Shown in pieces: positions 28,518 through 42,511 of a stretch of 64,000 nt of DNA. A program made the translations under genes and the position numbers. Each line of letters starts with the position of its first letter. Within the stretch, counting starts at the first letter, position 1. Source of the DNA: Panagrolaimus kolymaensis (taxonomy: Eukaryota; Nematoda; Chromadorea; Rhabditida; Panagrolaimidae); NCBI GenBank assembly GCA_028622995.1, contig JAJQJQ010000059.1:62001-126000 (forward strand), read 5' to 3'. The notes below the pieces were generated by a model. That model did not search any database and was not told the DNA's origin. It was given only the letters and a program-made list of their open reading frames with translations.

Positions 28518-28654
28518 ACTGGTTCCATAAAGGATTAGCCATTACAAAATATATGTTTTTCATTTTCTTTGCTTCATCGATTTTTTTGTGCCTCGACCAA
28601 TTAAATGAATAATGCGAAAACAAAATATATAGTTATTTTCGAAAAGGAAATATT

Positions 28655-29990
28655 TGAGACTGGTTCCATAAAGGATTAGCCATTACAAAATATATGTTTT
28701 TCATTTTCTTTGCTTCATCGATTTTTTTGTGCCTCGACCAATTAAATGAATAATGCGAAAACAAAATATATAGTTATTTTCGAAAAGGAAATATTTGAGA
28801 CTGATTCCATAAAGGATTAGCCATTACAAAATATATGTTTTTCATTTTCTTTGCTTCATCGATTTTTTTGTGCCTCGACCAATTAAATGAATAATGCGAA
28901 AACAAAATATATAGTTATTTTCGAAAAGGAAATATTTAAGACTGATTCCATAAAGGATTAGCCATTACAAAATATATGTTTTTCATTTTCTTTGCTTCAT
29001 CGATTTTTTTGTGCCTCGACCAATTAAATGAATAATGCGAAAACAAAATATATAGTTATTTTCGAAAAGGAAATATTTGAGACTGATTCCATAAAGGATT
29101 AGCCATTACAAAATATATGTTTTTCATTTTCTTTGCTTCATCGATTTTTTTGTGCCTAGACCAATTAAATGAATAATGCTAAAACAAAATATATAGTTAT
29201 TTTCGAAAAGGAAATATTTGAGACTGATTCCATAAAGGATTAGCCATTACAAAATATATGTTTTTCATTTTCTTTGCTTCATCGATTTTTTTGTGCCTCG
29301 ACCAATTAAATGAATAATGCGAAAACAAAATATATAGTTATTTTCGAAAAGGAAATATTTAAGACTGATTCCATAAAGGATTAGCCATTACAAAATATAT
29401 GTTTTTCATTTTCTTTGCTTCATCGATTTTTTTGTGCCTCGACCAATTAAATGAATAATGCGAAAACAAAATATATAGTTATTTTCGAAAAGGAAATATT
29501 TGAGACTGATTCCATAAAGGATTAGCCATTACAAAATATATGTTTTTCATTTTCTTTGCTTCATCGATTTTTTTGTGCCTAGACCAATTAAATGAATAAT
29601 GCTAAAACAAAATATATAGTTATTTTCGAAAAGGAAATATTTGAGACTGATTCCATAAAGGATTAGCCATTACAAAATATATGTTTTTCATTTTCTTTGC
29701 TTCATCGATTTTTTTGTGCCTCGACCAATTAAATGAATAATGCGAAAACAAAATAAATAGTTATTTTCGAAAAGGAAATATTTGAGACTGATTCCATAAA
29801 GGATTAGCCATTACAAAATATATGTTTTTCATTTTCTTTGCTTCATCGATTTTTTTGTGCCTAGACCAATTAAATGAATAATGCTAAAACAAAATATATA
29901 GTTATTTTCGAAAAGGAAATATTTGAGACTGATTCCATAAAGGATTAGCCATTACAAAATATATGTTTTTCATTTTCTTTGCTTCATCGA
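28655..29990 (+). repeat. d/d'/b monomers between two copies of the mixed block
   Basis: Nine to ten ordinary type A monomers with 'agcc', of the d, d' and b subtypes, separate the two mixed blocks. Their order resembles the start of the 31.3-33.2 kb segment, so this is probably the tail of the duplicated unit. A private change, 'aaataaatag', is near 29,751. Confidence 0.75.
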
Positions 29991-31330
29991 TTTTTTGTCC
30001 CTCGACCAATTAAATGGAAGAGATAAAAACAAAATTTATAGTTATTTTCCAAAAGAAAATATTTGAGACAGATTCCATAAAGGATTGGCCATTACAAAAT
30101 ATATGTTTTTCATTTTCTTTGCTTCATCGATTTTTTGTCCCTCGACCAAATAAATGAATAATGCTAAAACAAAATATATAGTTATTTTCGAAAAGGAAAT
30201 ATTTGAGACTGATTCCATAAAGGATTGGCCATTACAAAATATATGTTTTTCATTTTCTTTGCTTCATCGATTTTTTGTCCCTCGACCAATTAAATGAATA
30301 ATGCTAAAACAAAATATATAGTTATTTTCGAAAAGGAAATATTTGAGACTGATTCCATAAAGGATTGGCCATTACAAAATATATGTTTTTCATTTTCTTT
30401 GCTTCATCGATTTTTTTGTCCCTCGACCAATTAAATGAATAATGCTAAAACAAAATATATAGTTATTTTCGAAAAGGAAATATTTGAGACTGATTCCATA
30501 AAGGATTGGCCATTACAAAATATATGTTTTTCATTTTCTTTGCTTCATCGATTTTTTTGTCCCTCGACCAATTAAATGGAAGAGATAAAAACAAAATTTA
30601 TAGTTATTTTCCAAAAGAAAATATTTGAGACAGATTCCATAAAGGATTAGCCATTACAAAATATATGTTTTTCATTTTCTTTGCTCCATCGATTTTTTTG
30701 TCCCTCGACCAATTAAATGAATAATGCTAAAACAAAATATATAGTTATTTTCGAAAAGGAAATATTTGAGACTGATTCCATAAAGGATTGGCCATTACAA
30801 AATATATGTTTTTCATTTTCTTTGCTTCATCGATTTTTTTGTGCCTCGACCAATTAAATGAATAATGCTAAAACAAAATATATAGTTATTTTCGAAAAGG
30901 AAATATTTGAGACTGATTCCATAAAGGATTGGCCATTACAAAATATATGTTTTTCATTTTCTTTGCTCCATCGATTTTTTTGTCCCTCGACCAATTAAAT
31001 GGAAGAGATAAAATCAAAAATTATAAATATTATCAAATTGAAAATATTTAAGACTGATTCCATAAAGGATTAGCCATTACAAAATATATGTTTTTCATTT
31101 TCTTTGCTTCATCGATTTTTTTGTCCCTCGACCAATTAAATGGAAGAGATAAAAACAAAATTTATAAATATTATATAATTTAAAATATTTGAGACTGGTT
31201 CCATAAAGGATTAGCCATTACAAAATATATGTTTTTCATTTTCTTTGCTTCATCGATTTTTTTGTGCCTCGACCAATTAAATGAATAATGCGAAAACAAA
31301 ATATATAGTTATTTTCGAAAAGGAAATATT
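29991..31330 (+). repeat. Mixed B/C/D block, copy 2, with chimeric left junction
   Basis: This is the second copy of 27,315-28,654: C at 30,017 and 30,579, B at 31,002, D at 31,143, 'caaataaatg' at 30,147. The first monomer has a six-T run (subtype a) but a C module, whereas copy 1 has seven T there. The junction therefore falls inside the conserved 90 bp, between the T-run and the module, at about 29,992-30,016. Confidence 0.85.
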
Positions 31331-34300
31331 TGAGACTGATTCCATAAAGGATTAGCCATTACAAAATATATGTTTTTCATTTTCTTTGCTTCATCGATTT
31401 TTTTGTGCCTCGACCAATTAAATGAATAATGCGAAAACAAAATATATAGTTATTTTCGAAAAGGAAATATTTAAGACTGATTCCATAAAGGATTAGCCAT
31501 TACAAAATATATGTTTTTCATTTTCTTTGCTTCATCGATTTTTTTGTGCCTCGACCAATTAAATGAATAATGCGAAAACAAAATATATAGTTATTTTCGA
31601 AAAGGAAATATTTGAGACTGATTCCATAAAGGATTAGCCATTACAAAATATATGTTTTTCATTTTCTTTGCTTCATCGATTTTTTTGTGCCTCGACCAAT
31701 TAAATGAATAATGCGAAAACAAAATATATAGTTATTTTCGAAAAGGAAATATTTGAGACTGATTCCATAAAGGATTAGCCATTACAAAATATATGTTTTT
31801 CATTTTCTTTGCTTCATCGATTTTTTTGTGCCTCGACCAATTAAATGAATAATGCGAAAACAAAATATATAGTTATTTTCGAAAAGGAAATATTTGAGAC
31901 TGATTCCATAAAGGATTAGCCATTACAAAATATATGTTTTTCATTTTCTTTGCTTCATCGATTTTTTTGTGCCTAGACCAATTAAATGAATAATGCTAAA
32001 ACAAAATATATAGTTATTTTCGAAAAGGAAATATTTGAGACTGGTTCCATAAAGGATTAGCCATTACAAAATATATGTTTTTCATTTTCTTTGCTTCATC
32101 GATTTTTTTGTGCCTCGACCAATTAAATGAATAATGCGAAAACAAAATATATAGTTATTTTCGAAAAGGAAATATTTGAGACTGATTCCATAAAGGATTA
32201 GCCATTACAAAATATATGTTTTTCATTTTCTTTGCTTCATCGATTTTTTTGTGCCTCGACCAATTAAATGAATAATGCGAAAACAAAATATATAGTTATT
32301 TTCGAAAAGGAAATATTTAAGACTGATTCCATAAAGGATTAGCCATTACAAAATATATGTTTTTCATTTTCTTTGCTTCATCGATTTTTTTGTGCCTCGA
32401 CCAATTAAATGAATAATGCGAAAACAAAATATATAGTTATTTTCGAAAAGGAAATATTTGAGACTGATTCCATAAAGGATTAGCCATTACAAAATATATG
32501 TTTTTCATTTTCTTTGCTTCATCGATTTTTTTGTGCCTCGACCAATTAAATGAATAATGCGAAAACAAAATATATAGTTATTTTCGAAAAGGAAATATTT
32601 GAGACTGATTCCATAAAGGATTAGCCATTACAAAATATATGTTTTTCATTTTCTTTGCTTCATCGATTTTTTTGTGCCTAGACCAATTAAATGAATAATG
32701 CTAAAACAAAATATATAGTTATTTTCGAAAAGGAAATATTTGAGACTGATTCCATAAAGGATTAGCCATTACAAAATATATGTTTTTCATTTTCTTTGCT
32801 TCATCGATTTTTTTGTGCCTCGACCAATTAAATGAATAATGCGAAAACAAAATATATAGTTATTTTCGAAAAGGAAATATTTAAGACTGATTCCATAAAG
32901 GATTAGCCATTACAAAATATATGTTTTTCATTTTCTTTGCTTCATCGATTTTTTTGTGCCTCGACCAATTAAATGAATAATGCGAAAACAAAATATATAG
33001 TTATTTTCGAAAAGGAAATATTTGAGACTGATTCCATAAAGGATTAGCCATTACAAAATATATGTTTTTCATTTTCTTTGCTTCATCGATTTTTTTGTGC
33101 CTAGACCAATTAAATGAATAATGCTAAAACAAAATATATAGTTATTTTCGAAAAGGAAATATTTGAGACTGATTCCATAAAGGATTAGCCATTACAAAAT
33201 ATATGTTTTTCATTTTCTTTGCTTCATCGATTTTTTTGTGCCTCGACCAATTAAATGAATAATGCGAAAACAAAATATATAGTTATTTTCGAAAAGGAAA
33301 TATTTGAGACTGATTCCATAAAGGATTAGCCATTACAAAATATATGTTTTTCATTTTCTTTGCTTCATCGATTTTTTTGTGCCTAGACCAATTAAATGAA
33401 TAATGCTAAAACAAAATATATAGTTATTTTCGAAAAGGAAATATTTGAGACTGATTCCATAAAGGATTAGCCATTACAAAATATATGTTTTTCATTTTCT
33501 TTGCTTCATCGATTTTTTGTCCCTCGACCAATTAAATGAATAATGCTAAAACAAAATATATAGTTATTTTCGAAAAGGAAATATTTGAGACTGATTCCAT
33601 AAAGGATTAGCCATTACAAAATATATGTTTTTCATTTTCTTTGCTTCATCGATTTTTTGTCCCTCGACCAATTAAATGAATAATGCTAAAACAAAATATA
33701 TAGTTATTTTCGAAAAGGAAATATTTGAGACTGATTCCATAAAGGATTAGCCATTACAAAATATATGTTTTTCATTTTCTTTGCTTCATCGATTTTTTTG
33801 TGCCTCGACCAATTAAATGAATAATGCGAAAACAAAATATATAGTTATTTTCGAAAAGGAAATATTTGAGACTGATTCCATAAAGGATTAGCCATTACAA
33901 AATATATGTTTTTCATTTTCTTTGCTTCATCGATTTTTTTGTGCCTAGACCAATTAAATGAATAATGCTAAAACAAAATATATAGTTATTTTCGAAAAGG
34001 AAATATTTGAGACTGATTCCATAAAGGATTAGCCATTACAAAATATATGTTTTTCATTTTCTTTGCTTCATCGATTTTTTGTCCCTCGACCAATTAAATG
34101 AATAATGCTAAAACAAAATATATAGTTATTTTCGAAAAGGAAATATTTGAGACTGATTCCATAAAGGATTAGCCATTACAAAATATATGTTTTTCATTTT
34201 CTTTGCTTCATCGATTTTTTGTCCCTCGACCAATTAAATGAATAATGCTAAAACAAAATATATAGTTATTTTCGAAAAGGAAATATTTGAGACTGATTCC

Positions 34301-35611
34301 ATAAAGGATTAGCCATTACAAAATATATGTTTTTCATTTTCTTTGCTTCATCGATTTTTTTGTGCCTCGACCAATTAAATGAATAATGCGAAAACAAAAT
34401 ATATAGTTATTTTCGAAAAGGAAATATTTGAGACTGATTCCATAAAGGATTAGCCATTACAAAATATATGTTTTTCATTTTCTTTGCTTCATCGATTTTT
34501 TTGTGCCTAGACCAATTAAATGAATAATGCTAAAACAAAATATATAGTTATTTTCGAAAAGGAAATATTTGAGACTGATTCCATAAAGGATTAGCCATTA
34601 CAAAATATATGTTTTTCATTTTCTTTGCTTCATCGATTTTTTGTCCCTCGACCAATTAAATGAATAATGCTAAAACAAAATATATAGTTATTTTCGAAAA
34701 GGAAATATTTGAGACTGATTCCATAAAGGATTAGCCATTACAAAATATATGTTTTTCATTTTCTTTGCTTCATCGATTTTTTGTCCCTCGACCAATTAAA
34801 TGAATAATGCTAAAACAAAATATATAGTTATTTTCGAAAAGGAAATATTTGAGACTGATTCCATAAAGGATTAGCCATTACAAAATATATGTTTTTCATT
34901 TTCTTTGCTTCATCGATTTTTTTGTGCCTCGACCAATTAAATGAATAATGCGAAAACAAAATATATAGTTATTTTCGAAAAGGAAATATTTGAGACTGAT
35001 TCCATAAAGGATTAGCCATTACAAAATATATGTTTTTCATTTTCTTTGCTTCATCGATTTTTTTGTGCCTCGACCAATTAAATGAATAATGCGAAAACAA
35101 AATATATAGTTATTTTCGAAAAGGAAATATTTAAGACTGATTCCATAAAGGATTAGCCATTACAAAATATATGTTTTTCATTTTCTTTGCTTCATCGATT
35201 TTTTTGTGCCTCGACCAATTAAATGAATAATGCGAAAACAAAATATATAGTTATTTTCGAAAAGGAAATATTTGAGACTGATTCCATAAAGGATTAGCCA
35301 TTACAAAATATATGTTTTTCATTTTCTTTGCTTCATCGATTTTTTTGTGCCTCGACCAATTAAATGAATAATGCGAAAACAAAATATATAGTTATTTTCG
35401 AAAAGGAAATATTTAAGACTGATTCCATAAAGGATTAGCCATTACAAAATATATGTTTTTCATTTTCTTTGCTTCATCGATTTTTTTGTGCCTCGACCAA
35501 TTAAATGAATAATGCGAAAACAAAATATATAGTTATTTTCGAAAAGGAAATATTTAAGACTGATTCCATAAAGGATTAGCCATTACAAAATATATGTTTT
35601 TCATTTTCTTT
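31331..35611 (+). repeat. Return of a/b/d pattern; duplicate of the 23.5-26.6 kb region
   Basis: After the mixed block the array reverts to 'agcc' monomers of subtypes d, d', b and a. From about 32,093 the order d-d'-d-(d)-b-d'-d-b then three d-b-a-a tetramers (33,221-34,906) and d-d'-d-d'-d' matches 23,505-26,600. The tetramers are offset by 8,729 bp (62 monomers) and the following 'cctccacc' monomer by 9,011 bp (64 monomers), so this copy has two extra monomers (d'-d) just before the boundary. The last 'gcctag' monomer of the window is near 34,506. Confidence 0.75.
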
Positions 35612-37700
35612 GCTTCATCGATTTTTTTGTCCCTCCACCAATTAAATGATTAATGCGAAAACAAAATATATAGTTATTTTCGAAAAGGAAATATTTGAGA
35701 CTGATTCCATAAAGGATTGGCCATTACAAAATATATGTTTTTCATTTTCTTTGCTTCATCGATTTTTTTGTCCCTCGACCAATTAAATGGAAGAGATAAA
35801 ATCAAAAATTATAAATATTATCAAATTGAAAATATTTAAGACTGATTCCATAAAGGATTAGCCATTACAAAATTTATGTTTTTCATTTTCTTTGCTTCAT
35901 CGATTTTTTTGTCCCTCGACCAATTAAATGAATAATGCGAAAACAAAATATATAGTTATTTTCGAAAAGGAAATATTTGAGACTGATTCCATAAAGGATT
36001 GGCCATTACAAAATATATGTTTTTCATTTTCTTTGCTTCATCGATTTTTTGTCCCTCGACCAATTAAATGAATAATGCTAAAACAAAATATATAGTTATT
36101 TTCGAAAAGGAAATATTTGAGACTGATTCCATAAAGGATTGGCCATTACAAAATATATGTTTTTCATTTTCTTTGCTTCATCGATTTTTTTGTCCCTCGA
36201 CCAATTAAATGGAAGAGATAAAAACAAAATTTATAGTTATTTTCCAAAAGAAAATATTTGAGACAGATTCCATAAAGGATTGGCCATTACAAAATATATG
36301 TTTTTCATTTTCTTTGCTTCATCGATTTTTTGTCCCTCGACCAAATAAATGAATAATGCTAAAACAAAATATATAGTTATTTTCGAAAAGGAAATATTTG
36401 AGACTGATTCCATAAAGGATTGGCCATTACAAAATATATGTTTTTCATTTTCTTTGCTTCATCGATTTTTTTGTCCCTCGACCAATTAAATGAATAATGC
36501 GAAAACAAAATATATAGTTATTTTCGAAAAGGAAATATTTGAGACTGATTCCATAAAGGATTAGCCATTACAAAATATATGTTTTTCATTTTCTTTGCTT
36601 CATCGATTTTTTTGTCCCTCGCCCAATTAAATGGAAGAGATAAAATCAAAAATTATAAATATTATCAAATTGAAAATATTTAAGACTGATTCCATAAAGG
36701 ATTAGCCATTACAAAATATATGTTTTTCATTTTCTTTGCTTCATCGATTTTTTTGTGCCTCGACCAATTAAATGAATAATGCGAAAACAAAATATATAGT
36801 TATTTTCGAAAAGGAAATATTTGAGACTGATTCCATAAAGGATAGGCCATTACAAAATATATGTTTTTCATTTTCTTTGCTTCATCGATTTTTTGTCCCT
36901 CGACCAATTAAATGAATAATGCGAAAACAAAATATATAGTTATTTTCGAAAAGGAAATATTTGAGACTGATTCCATAAAAGATTGGCAATTACAAAATAT
37001 ATGTTTTTCATTTTCTTTGCTTCATCGATTTTTTTGTGCCTCGACCAATTAAATGATTAATGCGAAAACAAAATATATAGTTATTTTCGAAAAGGAAATA
37101 TTTGAGACTGATTCCATAAAGGATTAGCCATTAAAAAATTTATGTTTTTCTTTTTCTTTGCTTCTTCGATTTTTTTGTGCCTCGACCAATTAAATGAATA
37201 ATGCGAAAACAAAATATATAGTTATTTTCGAAAAGGAAATATTTGAGACTGATTCCATAAAGGATTAGCCATTAAAAAATTTATGTTTTTCTTTTTCTTT
37301 GCTTCTTCGATTTTTTTGTGCCTCGACCAATTAAATGAATAATGCGAAAACAAAATATATAGTTATTTTCGAAAAGGAAATATTTGAAACTGATTCCATA
37401 AAGGATTAGCCATTACAAAATATATGTTTTTCATTTTCTTTGCTTCATCGATTTTTTTGTCCCTCGACCAATTAAATGAATAATGCGAAAACAAAATATA
37501 TAGTTATTTTCGAAAAGGAAATATTTGAGACTGATTCCATAAAGGATTAGCCATTACAAAATATATGTTTTTCATTTTCTTTGCTTCATCGATTTTTTTG
37601 TCCCTCGACCAATTAAATGGAAGAGATAAAATCAAAAATTATAAATATTATCAAATTGAAAATATTTACGACTGATTCCATAAAAGATTGGCAATTACAA
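35612..37700 (+). repeat. B-containing zone, second copy of the 26.6 kb boundary
   Basis: This zone starts with the 'cctccacc' monomer at 35,632 and has B modules at 35,790, 36,634 and 37,620 and a C at 36,212, with 'caaataaatg' at 36,342. Up to about 36.4 kb it follows the order seen after 26,601, minus one subtype a monomer. It then holds 'cgcccaatt' before the B at 36,634, 'ataggcc' at about 36,842 and 'aaaagattggcaatt' near 36,978; the first two markers return together at 45.9-46.2 kb, followed there by 'aaaggattggcaatt'. Confidence 0.8.
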
Positions 37701-37740
37701 AATATATGTTTTTCATTTTCTTTGCTTCATCGATTTTTTT

Positions 37741-40278
37741 GTAACTCGACCAATTAAATGGAAGAGATAAAATCAAAAATTATAAATATTATCAAATTGA
37801 AAATATTTACGACTGATTCCATAAAGGATTAGCCATTAAAAAATTTATGTTTTTCTTTTTCTTTGCTTCTTCGATTTTTTTGTGCCTCGACCAATTAAAT
37901 GAATAATGCGAAAACAAAATATATAGTTATTTTCGAAAAGGAAATATTTGAAACTGATTCCATAAAGGATTAGCCATTACAAAATATATGTTTTTCATTT
38001 TCTTTGCTTCATCGATTTTTTTATGCCTCGACCAATTAAATGAATAATGCGAAAACAAAATATATAGTTATTTTCGAAAAGGAAATATTTGAGACTGATT
38101 CCATAAAGGATTAGCCATTACAAAATATATGTTTTTCATTTTCTTTGCTTCATCGATTTTTTTGTCCCTCGACCAATTAAATGAATAATGCGAAAACAAA
38201 ATATATAGTTATTTTCGAAAAGGAAATATTTGAGACTGATTCCATAAAGGATTAGCCATTACAAAATATATGTTTTTCATTTTCTTTGCTTCATCGATTT
38301 TTTTGTCCCTCGCCCAATTAAATGGAAGAGATAAAATCAAAAATTATAAATATTATCAAATTGAAAATATTTAAGACTGATTCCATAAAGGATTAGCCAT
38401 TACAAAATATATGTTTTTCATTTTCTTTGCTTCATCGATTTTTTTGTGCCTCGACCAATTAAATGATTAATGCGAAAACAAAATATATAGTTATTTTCGA
38501 AAAGGAAATATTTGAGACTGATTCCATAAAGGATTGGCCATTACAAAATATATGTTTTTCATTTTCTTTGCTTCATCGATTTTTTTGTGCCTCGACCAAT
38601 TAAATGATTAATGCGAAAACAAAATATATAGTTATTTTCGAAAAGGAAATATTTGAGACTGATTCCATAAAGGATTGGCCATTACAAAATATATGTTTTT
38701 CATTTTCTTTGCTTCATCGATTTTTTTGTCCCTCGACCAATTAAATGGAAGAGATAAAATCAAAAATTATAAATATTATCAAATTGAAAATATTTAAGAC
38801 TGATTCCATAAAGGATTAGCCATTACAAAATTTATGTTTTTCATTTTCTTTGCTTCATCGATTTTTTTGTGCCTCGACCAATTAAATGATTAATGCGAAA
38901 ACAAAATATATAGTTATTTTCGAAAAGGAAATATTTGAGACTGATTCCATAAAGGATTGGCCATTACAAAATATATGTTTTTCATTTTCTTTGCTTCATC
39001 GATTTTTTTGTAACTCGACCAATTAAATGGAAGAGATAAAATCAAAAATTATAAATATTATCAAATTGAAAATATTTACGACTGATTCCATAAAGGATTA
39101 GCCATTAAAAAATTTATGTTTTTCTTTTTCTTTGCTTCTTCGATTTTTTTGTGCCTCGACCAATTAAATGAATAATGCGAAAACAAAATATATAGTTATT
39201 TTCGAAAAGGAAATATTTGAAACTGATTCCATAAAGGATTAGCCATTACAAAATATATGTTTTTCATTTTCTTTGCTTCATCGATTTTTTTATGCCTCGA
39301 CCAATTAAATGAATAATGCGAAAACAAAATATATAGTTATTTTCGAAAAGGAAATATTTGAGACTGATTCCATAAAGGATTAGCCATTACAAAATATATG
39401 TTTTTCATTTTCTTTGCTTCATCGATTTTTTTGTCCCTCGACCAATTAAATGAATAATGCGAAAACAAAATATATAGTTATTTTCGAAAAGGAAATATTT
39501 GAGACTGATTCCATAAAGGATTAGCCATTACAAAATATATGTTTTTCATTTTCTTTGCTTCATCGATTTTTTTGTCCCTCGCCCAATTAAATGGAAGAGA
39601 TAAAATCAAAAATTATAAATATTATCAAATTGAAAATATTTAAGACTGATTCCATAAAGGATTAGCCATTACAAAATATATGTTTTTCATTTTCTTTGCT
39701 TCATCGATTTTTTTGTGCCTCGACCAATTAAATGATTAATGCGAAAACAAAATATATAGTTATTTTCGAAAAGGAAATATTTGAGACTGATTCCATAAAG
39801 GATTGGCCATTACAAAATATATGTTTTTCATTTTCTTTGCTTCATCGATTTTTTTGTGCCTCGACCAATTAAATGATTAATGCGAAAACAAAATATATAG
39901 TTATTTTCGAAAAGGAAATATTTGAGACTGATTCCATAAAGGATTGGCCATTACAAAATATATGTTTTTCATTTTCTTTGCTTCATCGATTTTTTTGTCC
40001 CTCGACCAATTAAATGGAAGAGATAAAATCAAAAATTATAAATATTATCAAATTGAAAATATTTAAGACTGATTCCATAAAGGATTAGCCATTACAAAAT
40101 TTATGTTTTTCATTTTCTTTGCTTCATCGATTTTTTTGTGCCTCGACCAATTAAATGATTAATGCGAAAACAAAATATATAGTTATTTTCGAAAAGGAAA
40201 TATTTGAGACTGATTCCATAAAGGATTGGCCATTACAAAATATATGTTTTTCATTTTCTTTGCTTCATCGATTTTTTT
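37741..40278 (+). repeat. 9-mer higher-order repeat, 1,269 bp, 2 copies
   Basis: Copy 1 is 37,741-39,009 and copy 2 is 39,010-40,278; 1,269 bp is exactly nine 141 bp monomers. Both copies contain, in the same order, 'gtaactcg' (37,741; 39,010), B modules (37,761, 38,325 and 38,748; 39,030, 39,594 and 40,017), the strongly altered monomer with 'attaaaaaattt' and 'cttcttcg', 'tttgaaac', 'ttatgcctcg' (38,021; 39,290), 'cgcccaatt' before the second B, and several 'gattaatgcg' monomers. By eye the copies are identical. Each copy carries three B modules. Confidence 0.85.
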
Positions 40279-42511
40279 GTGCCTCGACCAATTAAATGAT
40301 TAATGCGAAAACAAAATATATAGTTATTTTCGAAAAGGAAATATTTGAGACTGATTCCATAAAGGATTAGCCATTACAAAATATATGTTTTTCATTTTCT
40401 TTGCTTCATCGATTTTTTTGTCCCTCGACCAATTAAATGGAAGAGATAAAATCAAAAATTATAAATATTATCAAATTGAAAATATTTAAGACTGATTCCA
40501 TAAAGGATTAGCCATTACAAAATTTATGTTTTTCATTTTCTTTGCTTCATCGATTTTTTTGTCCCTCGACCAATTAAATGAATAATGCGAAAACAAAATA
40601 TATAGTTATTTTCGAAAAGGAAATATTTGAGACTGATTCCATAAAGGATTGGCCATTACAAAATATATGTTTTTCATTTTCTTTGCTTCATCGATTTTTT
40701 TGTCCCTCCACCAATTAAATGATTAATGCGAAAACAAAATATATAGTTATTTTCGAAAAGGAAATATTTGAGACTGATTCCATAAAGGATTGGCCATTAC
40801 AAAATATATGTTTTTCATTTTCTTTGCTTCATCGATTTTTTTGTCCCTCGACCAATTAAATGGAAGAGATAAAATCAAAAATTATAAATATTATCAAATT
40901 GAAAATATTTAAGACTGATTCCATAAAGGATTAGCCATTACAAAATTTATGTTTTTCATTTTCTTTGCTTCATCGATTTTTTTGTCCCTCGACCAATTAA
41001 ATGAATAATGCGAAAACAAAATATATAGTTATTTTCGAAAAGGAAATATTTGAGACTGATTCCATAAAGGATTAGCCATTACAAAATATATGTTTTTCAT
41101 TTTCTTTGCTTCATCGATTTTTTGTCCCTCGACCAATTAAATGAATAATGCTAAAACAAAATATATAGTTATTTTCGAAAAGGAAATATTTGAGACTGAT
41201 TCCATAAAGGATTAGCCATTACAAAATATATGTTTTTCATTTTCTTTGCTTCATCGATTTTTTGTCCCTCGACCAATTAAATGAATAATGCTAAAACAAA
41301 ATATATAGTTATTTTCGAAAAGGAAATATTTGAGACTGATTCCATAAAGGATTGGCCATTACAAAATATATGTTTTCCATTTTCTTTGCTTCATCGATTT
41401 TTTTGTCCCTCGACCAATTAAATGGAAGAGATAAAATCAAAAATTATAAATATTATCAAATTGAAAATATTTAAGACTGATTCCATAAAGGATTAGCCAT
41501 TACAAAATTTATGTTTTTCATTTTCTTTGCTTCATCGATTTTTTTGTCCCTCGACCAATTAAATGAATAATGCGAAAACAAAATATATAGTTATTTTCGA
41601 AAAGGAAATATTTGAGACTGATTCCATAAAGGATTAGCCATTACAAAATATATGTTTTTCATTTTCTTTGCTTCATCGATTTTTTGTCCCTCGACCAATT
41701 AAATGAATAATGCTAAAACAAAATATATAGTTATTTTCGAAAAGGAAATATTTGAGACTGATTCCATAAAGGATTAGCCATTACAAAATATATGTTTTTC
41801 ATTTTCTTTGCTTCATCGATTTTTTGTCCCTCGACCAATTAAATGAATAATGCTAAAACAAAATATATAGTTATTTTCGAAAAGGAAATATTTGAGACTG
41901 ATTCCATAAAGGATTGGCCATTACAAAATATATGTTTTTCATTTTCTTTGCTTCATCGATTTTTTTGTCCCTCGACCAATTAAATGGAAGAGATAAAAAC
42001 AAAATTTATAGTTATTTTCCAAAAGAAAATATTTGAGACAGATTCCATAAAGGATTGGCCATTACAAAATATATGTTTTTCATTTTCTTTGCTTCATCGA
42101 TTTTTTGTCCCTCGACCAATTAAATGAATAATGCTAAAACAAAATATATAGTTATTTTCGAAAAGGAAATATTTGAGACTGATTCCATAAAGGATTGGCC
42201 ATTACAAAATATATGTTTTTCATTTTCTTTGCTTCATCGATTTTTTGTCCCTCGACCAATTAAATGAATAATGCTAAAACAAAATATATAGTTATTTTCG
42301 AAAAGGAAATATTTGAGACTGATTCCATAAAGGATTGGCCATTACAAAATATATGTTTTTCATTTTCTTTGCTTCATCGATTTTTTTGTCCCTCGACCAA
42401 TTAAATGAATAATGCTAAAACAAAATATATAGTTATTTTCGAAAAGGAAATATTTGAGACTGATTCCATAAAGGATTGGCCATTACAAAATATATGTTTT
42501 TCATTTTCTTT
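40279..42511 (+). repeat. B-rich zone with third 'cctccacc' monomer and one C module
   Basis: This stretch holds B modules at 40,440, 40,863 and 41,425 and a C at 41,987. The 'cctccacc' marker at 40,705 is followed by B and then 'aaaatttatg', as at 26.6 and 35.6 kb. Spacings between B modules here are 3 or 4 monomers (423 or about 562 bp). Subtype a runs of two monomers appear between B modules. Confidence 0.8.

Larger units (their letters stand above)
27315..28654 (+). repeat. Mixed B/C/D block, copy 1 (offset 2,676 bp)
   Basis: Within 1.34 kb this block holds type C modules at 27,341 and 27,903, a B at 28,326 and a D at 28,467, with the private markers 'caaataaatg' (27,471) and 'gctccatcg' (near 28,010 and 28,290). 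All recur at an offset of 2,676 bp (19 monomers) in 29,991-31,330. The D module is followed by 'actggttcc', a change shared by all four D copies. Confidence 0.85.

Noticed and set aside
26601..31330. Type B/C/D block as a transposon insertion
   Set aside because: Edges are in register with the 141 bp period, there are no terminal repeats, target duplications or coding frames, and the 90 bp core continues unchanged.
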